Assembly: GCA_902803185.1 (NCBI GenBank)
Contig: CADCOV010000266.1
Location: 1-7,570 of the forward strand
Reading direction: 5' to 3'
DNA: 7,570 nt
Source of the DNA: an uncultured Eubacteriales bacterium
GTDB taxonomy: Bacteria > Bacillota > Clostridia > Peptostreptococcales > Anaerovoracaceae
Shown here piece after piece: positions 6,814 to 7,570 of the stretch. The position numbers and the translations under genes were made by a program. Position 1 is the stretch's first letter. Every line of letters begins with the position of its first letter. The notes beneath the pieces were generated by a model. That model was not told the origin of the DNA. It saw only the letters and a program-made list of their open reading frames with translations, and made no database searches.

Positions 6814-6841
6814 TGCGCAGGCGGCAGAGGGCGCCGCCGCA
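6814..6841 (+). other. Stem-loop in the purB leader
   Basis: GGCGGC (6820-6825) pairs perfectly with GCCGCC (6833-6838) around a 7-base loop. TGC (6814-6816) can pair with GCA (6839-6841) across a 3-base bulge. The hairpin would sit almost at the 5' end of the predicted mRNA and end just before the GAGGAGGA ribosome binding site (6843-6850). It might stabilise the message or modulate initiation; no known riboswitch class is recognised. Confidence 0.4.
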
Positions 6842-6854
6842 GAGGAGGAAAAAC

Positions 6855-7570
6855 ATGCAGGAGACCACCTACACCAGCCCGCTTTCCGAGCGTTATCCGA
6901 GCAAGGAGATGAAGTACCTGTTCTCGCCGGAGAAGAAGTTCCGCACCTGGCGGCAGCTTTGGATCGCTTTGGCCGAGGCGGAGAAGGAACTGGGCCTGGA
7001 CATCACCCAGGAGCAGATCGACGAGCTGATCGCCCACAAGGACGACATCAACTACGACGTCGCCAAGGCCCGGGAGAAGGAAGTCCGCCACGACGTCATG
7101 AGCCACGTCTACGCCTACGGCTGCCAGTGCCCGAACGCCAAGGGCATCATCCACCTGGGCGCCACCTCCTGCTACGTCGGCGACAACACCGATATGATTT
7201 TGATGGCGGAGGGCCTGAAGATCATCCGCACCAAGCTGATCAACACCATCGCGAAGCTCGCGGCTTTCGCGGACAAATATAAAGACATGCCTTGCCTGGC
7301 CTTCACCCACTACCAGGCGGCCCAGCCGACCACCGTGGGCAAGCGGGCCACCCTGTGGCTGAACGACCTGGTCATGGACCTCGGGGATCTGGACTACGTC
7401 CTCTCCACCCTGCGCCTGCTGGGTTCCAAGGGCACCACCGGCTCCCAGGCTTCCTTCCTGGAGCTCTTCGGCGGCGACCATGGGAAGTGCAAGGCCCTGG
7501 ATCAGAAGATCGCCGAGAAGATGGGCTTCCCGGGCTGCTATCCGGTCTCCGGGCAGACCTACTCCCGCAA
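6855..7570 (+). CDS. purB: Adenylosuccinate lyase (3' end cut off by window)
   Basis: Cytoplasmic enzyme of purine synthesis. It removes fumarate from SAICAR to give AICAR, and from adenylosuccinate to give AMP. The frame opens with ATG at 6855 after GAGGAGGA and runs to the right edge with 238 full codons (protein begins MQETTYTSPLSERY). It resembles human ADSL strongly: SPLSERY at 8-14, KFRTWRQLW at 28-36, RHDVMSH at 78-84 (conserved His79), HLGATSCYVGDNTD at 100-113, FTHYQAAQPTTVGKR at 150-164 (catalytic His152), GTTGSQASF at 193-201 and SGQTYSR at 232-238. This is the long, eukaryote-like ADSL type rather than the B. subtilis or E. coli PurB type. The flexible loop with the catalytic serine lies beyond the window, as does any operon partner. 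A strong promoter, a leader hairpin and the five-palindrome array precede it. Confidence 0.96.
   Translation, partial: MQETTYTSPLSERYPSKEMKYLFSPEKKFRTWRQLWIALAEAEKELGLDITQEQIDELIAHKDDINYDVAKAREKEVRHDVMSHVYAYGCQCPNAKGIIHLGATSCYVGDNTDMILMAEGLKIIRTKLINTIAKLAAFADKYKDMPCLAFTHYQAAQPTTVGKRATLWLNDLVMDLGDLDYVLSTLRLLGSKGTTGSQASFLELFGGDHGKCKALDQKIAEKMGFPGCYPVSGQTYSR

Noticed and set aside
6725..7282. A plus-strand open frame starting in the palindrome array and overlapping purB
   Set aside because: It has no Shine-Dalgarno sequence, starts upstream of the purB promoter, and runs out of frame through a highly conserved PurB sequence.

Overview
The window looks like chromosomal DNA of a GC-rich, low-redundancy Gram-positive bacterium, most likely a member of the Clostridia (Firmicutes). 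This rests on strong AGGAGG-type ribosome binding sites, TATAAT-like promoters with extended -10 (TGn) motifs, fused ATPase-permease ABC exporters of the FtsX/MacB type, a split pair of short ChrA-type transporters, and an adenylosuccinate lyase of the long, human-like type. The phylum call is an inference from style and gene content; no rRNA or other marker is present.

Layout. Positions 1-5230 are on the minus strand and 5378-7570 on the plus strand, so a divergent control region lies at 5231-5377. Reading the minus strand away from it: a two-gene chromate-transporter-family operon (5230 to 4071, ATGA overlap), a 131-base gap with a strong stem-loop and an extended -10 promoter, then two tandem ABC transporter fusion proteins (3939 to 1489, and 1484 running off the left edge) whose genes are 4 bases apart. 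Reading the plus strand: isoaspartyl dipeptidase (iadA, 5378-6565), a 289-base intergenic region, and the 5' part of adenylosuccinate lyase (purB, from 6855, running off the right edge).

How the parts work together. The two ABC fusions each carry an ATPase domain followed by an FtsX-like permease with a large extracytoplasmic domain, and probably form a heterodimeric MacB-like machine that works on a substrate or protein at the cell surface. The two ChrA-domain proteins probably assemble into one anion transporter. IadA degrades beta-aspartyl dipeptides from damaged proteins, and PurB acts twice in purine synthesis; nothing in the sequence ties these two to the transporters beyond position.

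The most unusual element is not a gene. The iadA-purB gap contains an AT-rich array of five 18-bp imperfect palindromes (consensus TGCNTCA-N4-TGANGCA) at 6607-6732. The start-to-start spacings are 31, 23, 23 and 31, and two subclasses alternate (A-B-A-B'-A), so the whole array is mirror-symmetric about its middle copy. It sits just upstream of a near-consensus promoter for purB. Other points worth checking are a Glu in IadA at the position of the metal-bridging carboxylated lysine of the E. coli enzyme, an unexplained cytoplasmic insert in the left-hand ABC protein, and a palindrome between the divergent iadA and chrA promoters.
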